From Desulfobacterales bacterium (GTDB lineage: Bacteria; Desulfobacterota; Desulfobacteria; Desulfobacterales; JAHEIW01), in the NCBI GenBank assembly GCA_030145015.1, contig JAQYWI010000083.1, positions 1 through 22,408 of the forward strand: a stretch of DNA of 22,408 nucleotides, in the 5' to 3' direction. This document shows positions 1 through 7,578 of this stretch, one piece after another. The number at the start of each line of letters is the position of its first letter. Within the stretch, counting starts at the first letter, position 1. The position numbers and the translations under genes were made by a program. Under the pieces are notes generated by a model. The model did not search any database and was not told where the DNA came from. It worked only from the letters and a program-made list of their open reading frames with translations.

Positions 1-54
1 GCCAAACGGATTGTGGATGATTGCTATGATTTGGTAAAATCGTCAAATCGTTGA
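1..54 (+). CDS. murG: MurG C-terminus (partial, 5' end outside window)
   Basis: Frame 1 is open from the first base and ends at TGA 52-54, giving 17 residues (AKRIVDDCYDLVKSSNR). A short basic and helical tail of this kind fits the end of UDP-GlcNAc:undecaprenyl-PP-MurNAc-pentapeptide transferase, and murG usually comes directly before murC in dcw clusters. The identity rests mainly on gene order, because too little protein is visible to show catalytic motifs. The last codons and the stop lie inside a period-8 repeat array (41-66), so the extreme C-terminus may have been rewritten by repeat sequence. Confidence 0.55.
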   Translation, partial: AKRIVDDCYDLVKSSNR

Positions 55-137
55 TTCGTTAAATGGGGAATAAGAAATATCAAAGATGAATAGTCGTTTT
101 CAACTATTTAACTATTCAACGAATCAACCATTTAACT
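41..137. repeat. Inverted pair of period-8 arrays, murG-murC spacer
   Basis: The left array (41-66) is built of octamers starting GT (GTTGATTC, GTTAAATG). The right array (101-137) is built of octamers starting AA (AACTATTT, AACTATTC, AACGAATC, AACCATTT). The right array is the reverse complement type of the left: the 11-mer GTTGATTCGTT occurs in the left arm and in the complement of the right arm. The centre is about 35 bases. The murG stop codon lies within the left arm. Confidence 0.7.
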
Positions 138-143
138 AAAATT

Positions 144-1508
144 ATGTACCTAAAAAAATACCATATTCATTTTGTCGGCATCGGCGGCATCGGGATGAGC
201 GGTATCGCTGAATTGCTGCTGAACCTGGGCTACAAAGTGTCGGGTTCAGATATGAAAAAATCGGATATCACCGACCGCCTGGCACATCTGGGGGGTGCCA
301 TATTTAAAGCGCATGCGGCCGAACAGATAGAAGGTGCCGATGTGGTGGTGGTTTCTTCCGCTATCGAACCGGATAATCCTGAAGTCCGGGCAGCCGGTCA
401 GTCATCCATTCCGGTTATTCCACGCGCTGAAATGCTGGCCGAACTGATGCGCTTAAAATACAGTATTGCGGTTGCCGGCGCCCATGGCAAAACATCCACC
501 ACTTCGATCGTGGCTTCGGTGCTGGCCGCAGGCGGTCTGGACCCAACGGTGGTGATCGGCGGAAAATTGAAAAGCATCGGCTCCAATGCCGTTCTCGGGC
601 AAGGGGATTTTATCGTTGCCGAAGCGGACGAAAGTGACGGCTCATTTTTGAAATTTTCACCCACAATCGCCGTGGTAACCAATATTGATAAGGAGCATCT
701 GGACTTTTATGCGGACCTGGATGCCATTAAAGCCGTTTTTGCAAATTTTCTGGACCGGATACCCTTTTACGGCCTGGCAGTGCTGTGCCTGGACAACGAG
801 CCCATACAGGAGCTTATTCCCCGGCTAAAAAAGCGTTATACGACTTACGGAATGAGTTCCCAGGCTGATTTTCATATCCGCGACGTCTCCTTTGGAAATC
901 AAAAAAGCGCTTTCAACATTTATCACCGCGGAGAAAAATTGGGGCACATTAACCTGAATCTTCCAGGAATTCATAATGTCTATAATGCAACTGCCAGCAT
1001 CGCCGTGGGCGTGGAACTGAATATTGCCTTTGATCAGATTAAAAGCGCGCTGGAAACCGTTGAAGGCGTCCAGCGCCGCTTGGAGATCAAAGGTGAAACC
1101 AACGGTGTCATCGTGGTCGATGATTACGGGCATCATCCCACTGAAATAAAAATCACGCTCAAGGCGGTCGCAGAAAACTGGCCGGATCGACGCAAGGTGG
1201 TGGTATTTCAGCCCCATCGTTATAGCCGGACCCGGGCGCTCTTCGATGAGTTTACCCGCGCGTTTTATCAATCGGATTTTCTTGTGGTGCTGCCAATTTA
1301 CGCAGCCAGCGAAAAGAAAATCGAAGGCGTCAGCTCGCAAAATCTGTGTGAAGGAATTAAAGCTCACGGCCACAAAGAGGTCCTTTACGCCGACGGATTC
1401 AAATCAGCCCATTCCCTGTTAAAGCAGACCCTGCAGCCTCGAGATGTGCTGCTTACGCTGGGTGCGGGCGATGTATGGAAGGTGGGCGAAATGTTTCTCA
1501 AAAAATAG
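144..1508 (+). CDS. murC: UDP-N-acetylmuramate--L-alanine ligase MurC
   Basis: This cytoplasmic Mur ligase adds L-alanine to UDP-MurNAc with ATP, the first step of the peptide stem of peptidoglycan. The 454 residues match the usual family length. Visible marks are the N-terminal UDP-binding glycine-rich loop GIGGIGMSG (about 12-20), the ATP-binding P-loop GAHGKTSTT (112-120), the central EADESDGSF segment, and the C-terminal DDYGHHPTEI and HRYSRT motifs. The ATG at 144 follows a repeat array with no clear ribosome binding site. Gene order (after murG, before ftsQ) is that of a dcw cluster, but murB and ddl, which often follow, are absent here. Identification is secure. Confidence 0.97.
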   Translation: MYLKKYHIHFVGIGGIGMSGIAELLLNLGYKVSGSDMKKSDITDRLAHLGGAIFKAHAAEQIEGADVVVVSSAIEPDNPEVRAAGQSSIPVIPRAEMLAELMRLKYSIAVAGAHGKTSTTSIVASVLAAGGLDPTVVIGGKLKSIGSNAVLGQGDFIVAEADESDGSFLKFSPTIAVVTNIDKEHLDFYADLDAIKAVFANFLDRIPFYGLAVLCLDNEPIQELIPRLKKRYTTYGMSSQADFHIRDVSFGNQKSAFNIYHRGEKLGHINLNLPGIHNVYNATASIAVGVELNIAFDQIKSALETVEGVQRRLEIKGETNGVIVVDDYGHHPTEIKITLKAVAENWPDRRKVVVFQPHRYSRTRALFDEFTRAFYQSDFLVVLPIYAASEKKIEGVSSQNLCEGIKAHGHKEVLYADGFKSAHSLLKQTLQPRDVLLTLGAGDVWKVGEMFLKK

Positions 1509-1530
1509 TCGAAAGAGCGGCCCGCCGGGC

Positions 1531-1656
1531 CTCGAGGAGCGCCCTGCTTCGCAGGACTTTAGGTTGGAGGTCATAACAGGCCTAAAACGAAGTGCTCCTA
1601 AAGCGAAGCGCTCTTCAAGTTTCCCCGAAGGGGGAACGGACTTAAAGTGAAACGCT
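1531..1656. repeat. Imperfect inverted repeat with three 16-mer copies, murC-ftsQ spacer
   Basis: Two adjacent 16-mers, CCTAAAACGAAGTGCT (1581-1596) and CCTAAAGCGAAGCGCT (1597-1612), differ at two positions. A third copy, CTTAAAGTGAAACGCT, lies at 1641-1656. A broken complement of the same word (GAGCG, GCTTCGC, CTTTAGG) occupies 1536-1563, forming an imperfect hairpin. A small separate hairpin, TTCCCC-GAAG-GGGGAA, is at 1621-1636 without a T tract. The short open frame here is made of repeat sequence and is not called as a gene. Confidence 0.65.
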
Positions 1657-1677
1657 CATAATTAACCGAGGTGATTT

Positions 1678-2592
1678 GTGTACAAACGGAAAAAGCCACG
1701 CAAAAACTATCGTAAAGGCGCCAAGGCCAAACAGCATTTTGCATTTTTGCGCCGTTTCCTGGTCGGCTTTAACGTGGTCGCCGGCCTGGCTGCGCTGCTG
1801 GCCACAAGCTTCTTATTTATTTTTGTCCATGATGTAATCACCCAGTGTGATTATTTCAGAGCACAAAACTTGAAAATAGAGGGTATGCAGCGCCTGACCG
1901 CAAAACAGATTGTCCAACAGGCCCGGGTGAGCAAAGAGGTGAATGTAATGGCCGTCAATCTGTCAATGGTCAGAAAGCGCCTGAAGGCGCATCCCTGGAT
2001 CGCCGAGGCCGAAGTCCGGCGTGAGATTCCATCCGGGCTTTATATCCGCATCAAAGAACAGGTGCCATTGGCGATTGTCGATCTGGATCGCAAATATATT
2101 ATCAATGAGCACGGCCAGGTCTTTAAAGAATGGACCGCTTCGGATCCCGATACGTTACCGCTGGTTAGCGGACTGCAGCTTGCTGATTTCAAGGCTCAAG
2201 ATAAAACCGGCGCGCTTGCCCCGCCGCGGTTGACCCTGCGGGCAAAACCATCGCCTGACAATCGCATCAACGCCAGGCCGCTTGAGGCTGTGATGCAGGT
2301 ACTGACTTTGGGAAAACAGGCCCGCAGCATTCTGCCCAACCGTAATATCAAGCAGATTCGTGTGGATCGGGAAATTGGGATCACCCTCGAAGCTTTTAAA
2401 CAGATCAAAACCATTGTTTTAGGATATCACAATTACCCGCTCAAATATGCCATGCTCAAAAACATCCTGATATATCGGCAGCAAAAACGAAATTTTCCGG
2501 ATTTCGATCGCGTTGATCTCAACAATGTAAACCGCATTGTTGTAAATCCCGTCCGACTTAAAACCCCGGGTGGAGATCAGAAGGAGGTATAA
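1678..2592 (+). CDS. ftsQ: Cell division protein FtsQ/DivIB
   Basis: FtsQ is a bitopic inner-membrane protein that links early and late divisome proteins through its periplasmic part. The 304 residues show a very basic cytoplasmic tail (1-26), one transmembrane helix (about 27-51), a POTRA domain (about 62-128, beginning FRAQNLKIEGMQRL and including HPWIAEAEVRREIP) and a beta domain ending near residue 292. The start is GTG at 1678, with GAGG just upstream at 1669-1672. The last codons overlap the ribosome binding site of ftsA, and only one base separates the stop from the ftsA ATG, so ftsQ and ftsA are probably translationally coupled. Position between murC and ftsA supports the call. Confidence 0.93.
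   Translation: MYKRKKPRKNYRKGAKAKQHFAFLRRFLVGFNVVAGLAALLATSFLFIFVHDVITQCDYFRAQNLKIEGMQRLTAKQIVQQARVSKEVNVMAVNLSMVRKRLKAHPWIAEAEVRREIPSGLYIRIKEQVPLAIVDLDRKYIINEHGQVFKEWTASDPDTLPLVSGLQLADFKAQDKTGALAPPRLTLRAKPSPDNRINARPLEAVMQVLTLGKQARSILPNRNIKQIRVDREIGITLEAFKQIKTIVLGYHNYPLKYAMLKNILIYRQQKRNFPDFDRVDLNNVNRIVVNPVRLKTPGGDQKEV
2581..2587 (+). promoter_or_regulatory. Ribosome binding site that sets the ftsA start
   Basis: AAGGAGG at 2581-2587 lies six bases before ATG 2594, inside the last codons of ftsQ. It favours ATG 2594 over the in-frame GTG at 2570, which would add eight basic residues in front of the conserved N-terminus. Confidence 0.8.
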
Positions 2593-2593
2593 G

Positions 2594-3814
2594 ATGCAAG
2601 GAGAGGTTATTGTCGGCCTAGATATCGGAACGACCAAAATATGTTCCGTCGTAGGTGAGGCATCCGGAGATAAAATAAACATCATCGGCATTGGGACAAA
2701 CCCTTCAATCGGTCTGCGAAAAGGTGTGGTGGTCAATATTGAGTCGACCGTCGAATCCATCAAAAAGGCTGTGGAAGAGGCGGAGTTGATGGCCGGCTGT
2801 GAGATCTCGGCGGTCTATGCCGGTATTGCCGGTGGGCACATCACCGGTTTTAACAGTCGTGGGATCGTTGCGGTCAAAGGCTCAGAAGTCAACGAGCAAG
2901 ACGTCGACCGGGTCATCGATGCCGCGCGGGCGGTTGCCATACCCATGGACCGTGAGGTGATTCATGTGCTTCCGCAGGAATATATGGTCGATGATGAGCG
3001 CGGTATCCAAAATCCGGTGGGAATGTCCGGCGTACGGTTAGAGGCCAAAATTCATATTGTCACCGGCGCGGTGGCATCGGCCCACAATATCGTTAAATGC
3101 GCCAATCGTTCCGGGCTGGACGTCTGCGACATCGTTCTGGAATCGCTGGCTTCCGGCGAAGCCGTGCTGACCCCAGAGGAAAAGGAACTCGGCGTAGCGC
3201 TGCTGGATCTGGGGGGCGGGACCACCGATTTGGCCATCTTTGCCGGAAACAATATCAAGCACACTTTTATTCTGGCACTGGGCGGAAACAACCTGACCAA
3301 TGATATTGCGATCGGGTTGCGGGCGCCGCATGCCGAGGCTGAAAAAATCAAAAAGAAATACGGTAACTGTGTGGCGCAGAATATCAGTGCCGATGAGACC
3401 ATCGAGGTCCCCGGTATGGGCGGCCGCGAATCCCGCAAACTTTCGCGTCAGATCCTGGGAGAAATCTTAGAGCCCCGCATGGAGGAAGTTTTTCAGCTGG
3501 TACACCGGGAAATCATTCGGGCCGGCATGGAAAATATGATCCCGTCCGGCATCGTCATCAGCGGGGGCACGGCGCTTTTGGAAGGCGTCAACGAGATTGC
3601 CGAATCCATATTCAACCTCCCCTGCCGGATCGGCAAACCACGGGCAATCACCGGCCTGGTGGATGTGGTCAACAACCCCATGTACGCCACCGGCGTGGGG
3701 CTGGTGCTATACGGTGCGCGCAATCAAGATTCACGTAAATTCAGAATTCGGGACAAAAATATTTTTAACCGCGTTATGACGCGCATGAAGCGCTGGTTTA
3801 AAGAGGTAGTTTAA
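2594..3814 (+). CDS. ftsA: Cell division protein FtsA
   Basis: FtsA is the actin-like protein that tethers FtsZ to the membrane. From ATG 2594 it has 406 residues, a normal length. It shows the phosphate-1 loop GLDIGTTKICSVVG (8-21), an SHS2/1C region (about 80-160), the phosphate-2 loop LLDLGGGTTDLA (203-214) and the adenosine-site segment GIVISGGTALLEGV. The C-terminus NRVMTRMKRWFKEVV is an amphipathic, basic membrane-targeting helix. The start is chosen from the strong Shine-Dalgarno sequence and the conserved MxGEVIVGLDIGTT opening. ftsZ follows after 112 bases of repeat-rich spacer. Confidence 0.97.
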   Translation: MQGEVIVGLDIGTTKICSVVGEASGDKINIIGIGTNPSIGLRKGVVVNIESTVESIKKAVEEAELMAGCEISAVYAGIAGGHITGFNSRGIVAVKGSEVNEQDVDRVIDAARAVAIPMDREVIHVLPQEYMVDDERGIQNPVGMSGVRLEAKIHIVTGAVASAHNIVKCANRSGLDVCDIVLESLASGEAVLTPEEKELGVALLDLGGGTTDLAIFAGNNIKHTFILALGGNNLTNDIAIGLRAPHAEAEKIKKKYGNCVAQNISADETIEVPGMGGRESRKLSRQILGEILEPRMEEVFQLVHREIIRAGMENMIPSGIVISGGTALLEGVNEIAESIFNLPCRIGKPRAITGLVDVVNNPMYATGVGLVLYGARNQDSRKFRIRDKNIFNRVMTRMKRWFKEVV

Positions 3815-3819
3815 AAAAA

Positions 3820-3906
3820 AGTGCCTAAAATTAAAAATGACTAAAATGCCTAAAGTTAAGGATGACCAATGGAGACAAATAACCAATAACCCATAACGCA
3901 TAACTT
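3820..3906. repeat. Two short-word arrays in the ftsA-ftsZ spacer
   Basis: The first array (about 3820-3865) repeats a TGCCTAAA/TGACTAAA word with AATTAAA or GTTAAGG between. The second (3879-3906) is four perfect-phase heptamers: ATAACCA, ATAACCC, ATAACGC, ATAACTT. Unlike the other spacers, no inverted partner is present here. The same TGCCTAAA word recurs as an inverted pair at 18577-18642. Confidence 0.65.
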
Positions 3907-3926
3907 AACCCTACAGGAGGCTGAAA

Positions 3927-5114
3927 ATGTTTACCTATGTGGACCAGGAAAAATCAGCAAAAATTAAGGTAATTGGTGTCGGCGGTGCAGGTGGAAACGC
4001 GATCAATAATATGATCGCATCCAATTTGCAGGGCGTAAAATTCATTGCGGCCAATACCGATGGTCAGGCCCTTGATATATCCAGGGCGTCGGTCAAAATT
4101 CAGATGGGCGAAAAACTGACCGAAGGGCTTGGCGCCGGAGCGAATCCCCAAATCGGTCGGGATGCCGCTCTCGAAAGCGAGGAGGCGCTGCGCGATGCGC
4201 TGGCCGAGAGTCACATGGTATTTATCACCGCCGGATTCGGAGGCGGTACCGGAACCGGTGCGGCACCGGTCATTGCTGAAATCTGTAAAGATTTAGGTGC
4301 CCTGACGGTTGCAGTGGTTACCAAGCCTTTTGCGTTTGAAGGCAAAAAAAGGGCCCAACTGGCCGAAGATGGCATTGAAAATTTAAAAAGGGTGGTGGAT
4401 ACGGCCATTACGATACCCAATGATCGGCTGCGAGGCCTGGCGCCCAAGAATGCCAAGTTAATGCAGATGTTTTTGAGAGCGGATGAAATCCTGCTCCATT
4501 CCGTCAAGGGCATTACCGATCTGATTATGATGCCCGGATTGGTGAACCTGGATTTTGCCGATGTCAAAACCACCATGTCCAAAGCAGGCTTGGCCATTAT
4601 GGGTATCGGGATAGGTACGGGTGAAAACCGGGCGGTTGAAGCTGCCGAAAGAGCCATGTCGCATCCGCTGCTGGAAGATATACCCATTACCGGTGCCAAG
4701 GGCGTGCTGATGAATATTACCAGTACCAGCGATATGGAATTTGAAGAGGTGGCCGAAGCCTCCGAGCGCATCCACGACGAAGTCGGTGATGATGCCGACA
4801 TTTTCTGGGGCACCTCCATCGATGACAGCCTCGGTGATGAGATGCGTGTGACCATTCTTGCCACGGGTATCGGTGCAGACCCGGAAGCGCATAGGGTGAA
4901 CAATGCGGTCGAGTTGCCCTTAAGAGGGAGAGTGCGTGACATTACGCCGAATGATCTGGAAAGAGAAATCATCGACTACGAAGAACCCACATTTATCCGT
5001 CAGCAAAAAGCCGTGGGTGAGACCGGCGGCGCCGTTTACAGAGGGCACCAGGGATTGATGCCGGAGGATAGTGAGCTGGATGTGCCGACTTTTTTAAGGC
5101 GCAAAGCGGATTAG
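3927..5114 (+). CDS. ftsZ: Cell division protein FtsZ
   Basis: FtsZ is the tubulin-like GTPase that forms the cytokinetic ring. The 395 residues include the N-terminal nucleotide loop VIGVGGAGGNAINNM (15-29), the tubulin signature GGGTGTGAAP (105-114), the catalytic T7 loop NLDFAD (207-212), a short linker from about 320, and the C-terminal conserved peptide LDVPTFLRRKAD, which binds FtsA and other partners. AGGAGG at 3915-3920 is six bases before the ATG. It is the last gene of the division cluster. No intrinsic terminator is visible downstream, only repeat arrays. Confidence 0.98.
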   Translation: MFTYVDQEKSAKIKVIGVGGAGGNAINNMIASNLQGVKFIAANTDGQALDISRASVKIQMGEKLTEGLGAGANPQIGRDAALESEEALRDALAESHMVFITAGFGGGTGTGAAPVIAEICKDLGALTVAVVTKPFAFEGKKRAQLAEDGIENLKRVVDTAITIPNDRLRGLAPKNAKLMQMFLRADEILLHSVKGITDLIMMPGLVNLDFADVKTTMSKAGLAIMGIGIGTGENRAVEAAERAMSHPLLEDIPITGAKGVLMNITSTSDMEFEEVAEASERIHDEVGDDADIFWGTSIDDSLGDEMRVTILATGIGADPEAHRVNNAVELPLRGRVRDITPNDLEREIIDYEEPTFIRQQKAVGETGGAVYRGHQGLMPEDSELDVPTFLRRKAD

Positions 5115-5122
5115 AAGTGTTC

Positions 5123-5480
5123 GTTGTCAGTAAGCCGTTGTCCGTTGGCAAATGTCGTTTGCGTTTTCAATCCGGGTTCCGGGAAAAGCGACTTGTTGTA
5201 TGGGTTAGATTAGTTCAATTGGTTCTATTCGTTCCTTTTAACAAATATAACTAATCAAACGAATTAAACCAATAAAACAGTTTCATCAATCAAACCAATA
5301 AAACAGAATTTTATTTACCTGACACCCGAAATGCATCGGCTATTGACTATGGATCGGAAAGCTCCATTTTAATGTTTGAATAAAAAAAATCCACATAGGT
5401 AATCAAACAATAAATAACGCGGCTTTAAATTACCGATTCAAGTCCAGACGATTTGCAACGGACAACAGGCAACGGACAGT
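5123..5480. repeat. Nested inverted arrays filling the 369-base spacer after ftsZ
   Basis: The outer pair is period 7: GTTGTCC-type words at 5123-5156, and CAACGGA/CAACAGG words at 5456-5480, ending four bases before the ATG at 5484. The inner pair is period 8-9: GTTCAATT/GGTTCTATT words at about 5205-5237, and AAACCAATA-type words at 5240-5306. Within the inner right arm the 19-mer AATTAAACCAATAAAACAG (5262-5280) recurs at 5288-5306 with one mismatch. A lone TGACACC unit lies near 5320. Between about 5330 and 5450 I see AT-rich sequence with no gene, terminator or clear promoter. Confidence 0.65.
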
Positions 5481-5483
5481 CCC

Positions 5484-7214
5484 ATGCGTTTGAAAACTCG
5501 AAAACCAATTGGGCTATCGCTTGAAAACGAGATTGGCACCATTCGAAAATCCTGGCGCGGGCGAATCAGGATCGCGCTGGTCTATCCCAATCGATATCAC
5601 GTGGGCATGTCCAATCTCGGTTTTCAGAGCGTCTATCGATTGTTAAATGAATATGATCATGTGGTCTGTGAGCGCGCATTCCTGCCGGAAACATCCCAGC
5701 CGCAAACAACGCCCCTGAAGACCTTCGAGTCCGGAAAACTGCTTTCAGATACCGATGTAATTGCCTTTTCCCTTTCTTTTGAAAACGATTACCCCCATAT
5801 TCTTTCCATTCTTGAAAAAATAGGTCTGCCCTTAAGAGCCGATCAAAGACGTGATCAGGATCCCCTGCTGATCGCCGGCGGAGTGGCCAGTTTTTTGAAT
5901 CCGGAGCCGATTGCCGCCTTTTTTGATTGTTTCCTCATCGGTGAGGCGGAGGTCATGCTGCCCCGCTTTGTGGAAGACTTTGAGCCCGGAAACAACAAAC
6001 GCGCATCACTGAAAACCATCGCCCGCAACGTTCCGGGTGCGTATGTGCCGGCCTTTTACAGCGTCGATTATCAGCGTGATGGAACCCTCGCATCCTTTGA
6101 CCCGCTCGAAGATGTTCCCGCAACCATCCAACGGACGTATCTGAAGGATCTGGACCGCAGCGCCACCTGCAGCGCCATTTTGACGCCCGATACCGCCTTT
6201 GACCGGACTTACCTTATCGAGGTCGGCAGGGGCTGCCCCCATGGCTGCCGCTTCTGCAGTGCCGGCTTTATTTATCGGCCGCCGCGATTCAGACCGATTT
6301 CTTTGCTGGCCGACAATATAGATCAGGGGATTTCCCTTACGGACCGCATCGGTCTGGTGGGCTCGGCGGTTTCCGATCTCCCCGGAATCGGTGATTTGTG
6401 TGGTCAATACCTTGATAAAGAAATACGGATATCATTTAGTTCGTTACGGGCAGACGGGTTATCACGGGAATTATTGTCGGCCCTGAAACACAGCAACGTA
6501 AAAACAGCGACGATAGCGCCGGATGCCGGATCAGAGCGCATGCGCAGGGTAATCAATAAAGGAATTACCGAAGAAGCGATCTTAGCGGCCGCCGAATCCC
6601 TGGTTGCAAACAATATCCTCAACTTAAAGCTGTATTTTATGATCGGGCTTCCCACCGAAACCGCAGATGATGTCGACGCGATCATACGGTTGTGCAAAAA
6701 AATTAAGCATGGCTTTTTAAAATCCAGCCGGTCTCAGAAACGGATCGGTGAAATCACGGTCAGCTTAAACTGTTTTGTGCCCAAACCGTTTACCCCTTTT
6801 CAGTGGGTGGCCATGGATGAGGTCGCCGCGCTGAAAAAAAAGATTCAAAAAATTAAAAATGAATTGAAAAAGGTCCCCAATTTGCGCATTCACTCGGATA
6901 TGCCGCGTTGGGCTTATATTCAGGCCCTTTTTTCCCGGGGGGACCGCAAGGTTGCCGATATCCTGGAGCTGGCTCACACCCATAACGGCAACTGGGCCCA
7001 AACGCTTAAAGCCACATCCGTCAACCCCGATTTTTATGTACTAAGGAATCGCGATGTCGATGAGCAGCTTCCCTGGGATTTTATTGACCAGGGGATCAAA
7101 AAATCCTTTTTACAGCAAGAATTCCAGCGCGCCTTAAAAGCGCTGCCCTCCCCTGCCTGCCGGGTTGAAACCTGCAATATTTGCGGCGTTTGTAATCAGG
7201 AATCAGATGTCTGA
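5484..7214 (+). CDS. Radical-SAM protein with B12-domain-like N-terminus
   Basis: The 576-residue protein resembles a family of uncharacterised radical-SAM proteins whose N-terminus is like a cobalamin-binding domain (IALVYPNRYHVGMSNLGFQSVYRLL at about 30-54, IAGGVASFLNPEPIAAFFD near 130-148). The radical-SAM [4Fe-4S] motif is GRGCPHGCRFC, with Cys251, Cys255 and Cys258. At the C-terminus Cys559, Cys564, Cys567 and Cys570 (CNICGVC) could hold a further cluster. In many bacteria this protein is followed by, or fused to, a DUF2344 domain, which is not seen here. Its substrate is unknown. The ATG at 5484 has a repeat array where a ribosome binding site would be expected. Confidence 0.85.
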   Translation: MRLKTRKPIGLSLENEIGTIRKSWRGRIRIALVYPNRYHVGMSNLGFQSVYRLLNEYDHVVCERAFLPETSQPQTTPLKTFESGKLLSDTDVIAFSLSFENDYPHILSILEKIGLPLRADQRRDQDPLLIAGGVASFLNPEPIAAFFDCFLIGEAEVMLPRFVEDFEPGNNKRASLKTIARNVPGAYVPAFYSVDYQRDGTLASFDPLEDVPATIQRTYLKDLDRSATCSAILTPDTAFDRTYLIEVGRGCPHGCRFCSAGFIYRPPRFRPISLLADNIDQGISLTDRIGLVGSAVSDLPGIGDLCGQYLDKEIRISFSSLRADGLSRELLSALKHSNVKTATIAPDAGSERMRRVINKGITEEAILAAAESLVANNILNLKLYFMIGLPTETADDVDAIIRLCKKIKHGFLKSSRSQKRIGEITVSLNCFVPKPFTPFQWVAMDEVAALKKKIQKIKNELKKVPNLRIHSDMPRWAYIQALFSRGDRKVADILELAHTHNGNWAQTLKATSVNPDFYVLRNRDVDEQLPWDFIDQGIKKSFLQQEFQRALKALPSPACRVETCNICGVCNQESDV

Positions 7215-7221
7215 AAACATA

Positions 7222-7415
7222 GGACTGAGGACTGAGTGCTGAGGTCTGAGGCATATCGAATAAGAAAAGGGCGAAATTGGCCGTGCCAGCACAGGCCGGA
7301 AAACGACACGTCATGTTGAAGGGGTCGGCCGTCAGGCAGGTTTTTTTGCTCAGTCCTCAGTCCTCAGCCCTCAGTCCTTATTTTCCCTGACACCCGAACA
7401 CCGACACCTGACACC
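7222..7415. repeat. Inverted period-7 arrays plus a TGACACC array, before rnfB
   Basis: The left array (7222-7250) has four heptamers: GGACTGA twice, GTGCTGA, GGTCTGA. The right array (7350-7377) has four heptamers: TCAGTCC three times and TCAGCCC once, the exact complement type. A third array (7388-7415) carries TGACACC, CGAACAC, CGACACC, TGACACC in register. Between the arms, 7251-7349 shows no gene and no convincing terminator. The rest of this 364-base spacer (7416-7578) holds only a weak promoter candidate and the rnfB ribosome binding site. Confidence 0.75.
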
Positions 7416-7427
7416 TTATTTTAGGCC

Positions 7428-7456
7428 TTGAAATCCTTACCCTGAAATGATAATTT
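7428..7456 (+). promoter_or_regulatory. Weak sigma70-like promoter candidate before rnfB
   Basis: TTGAAA at 7428-7433 is followed after 15 bases by GATAAT (7449-7454), or after 17 by TAATTT. It is the best candidate in the rnfB leader. The resulting leader of about 115 bases has a small hairpin (TTGAAG about 7472 with CTTCAA about 7489). Low certainty: the spacing is not ideal. Confidence 0.25.
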
Positions 7457-7578
7457 AAACCTTTTTTGATTTGAAGCCGGATTTGATCTTCAAGGCGCCT
7501 GGAACTGCTGATTTGGATAGAGCTGACCGACCATACGTTGCTGTGTTGATGGGGTGAAAGAATTGGCAAGGAGATGCT

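Noticed and set aside
825..1373. 182-codon - strand open frame opposite murC
   Set aside because: Antisense shadow of a well-conserved gene, with no ribosome binding site or domain.
1621..1636. TTCCCC-GAAG-GGGGAA hairpin as terminator of murC
   Set aside because: No T tract follows, and ftsQ immediately downstream is expected to be co-transcribed.
4211..4972. Long - strand open frame (253 codons) opposite ftsZ
   Set aside because: It lies wholly inside ftsZ, whose protein has all family motifs; the antisense translation is low-complexity (rich in S, P, I, M) with no recognisable domain.
7388..7415. Arrays of TGACACC and similar words as a CRISPR array
   Set aside because: Units are only 7-9 bases, directly adjacent, degenerate and without spacers; no cas gene is present.
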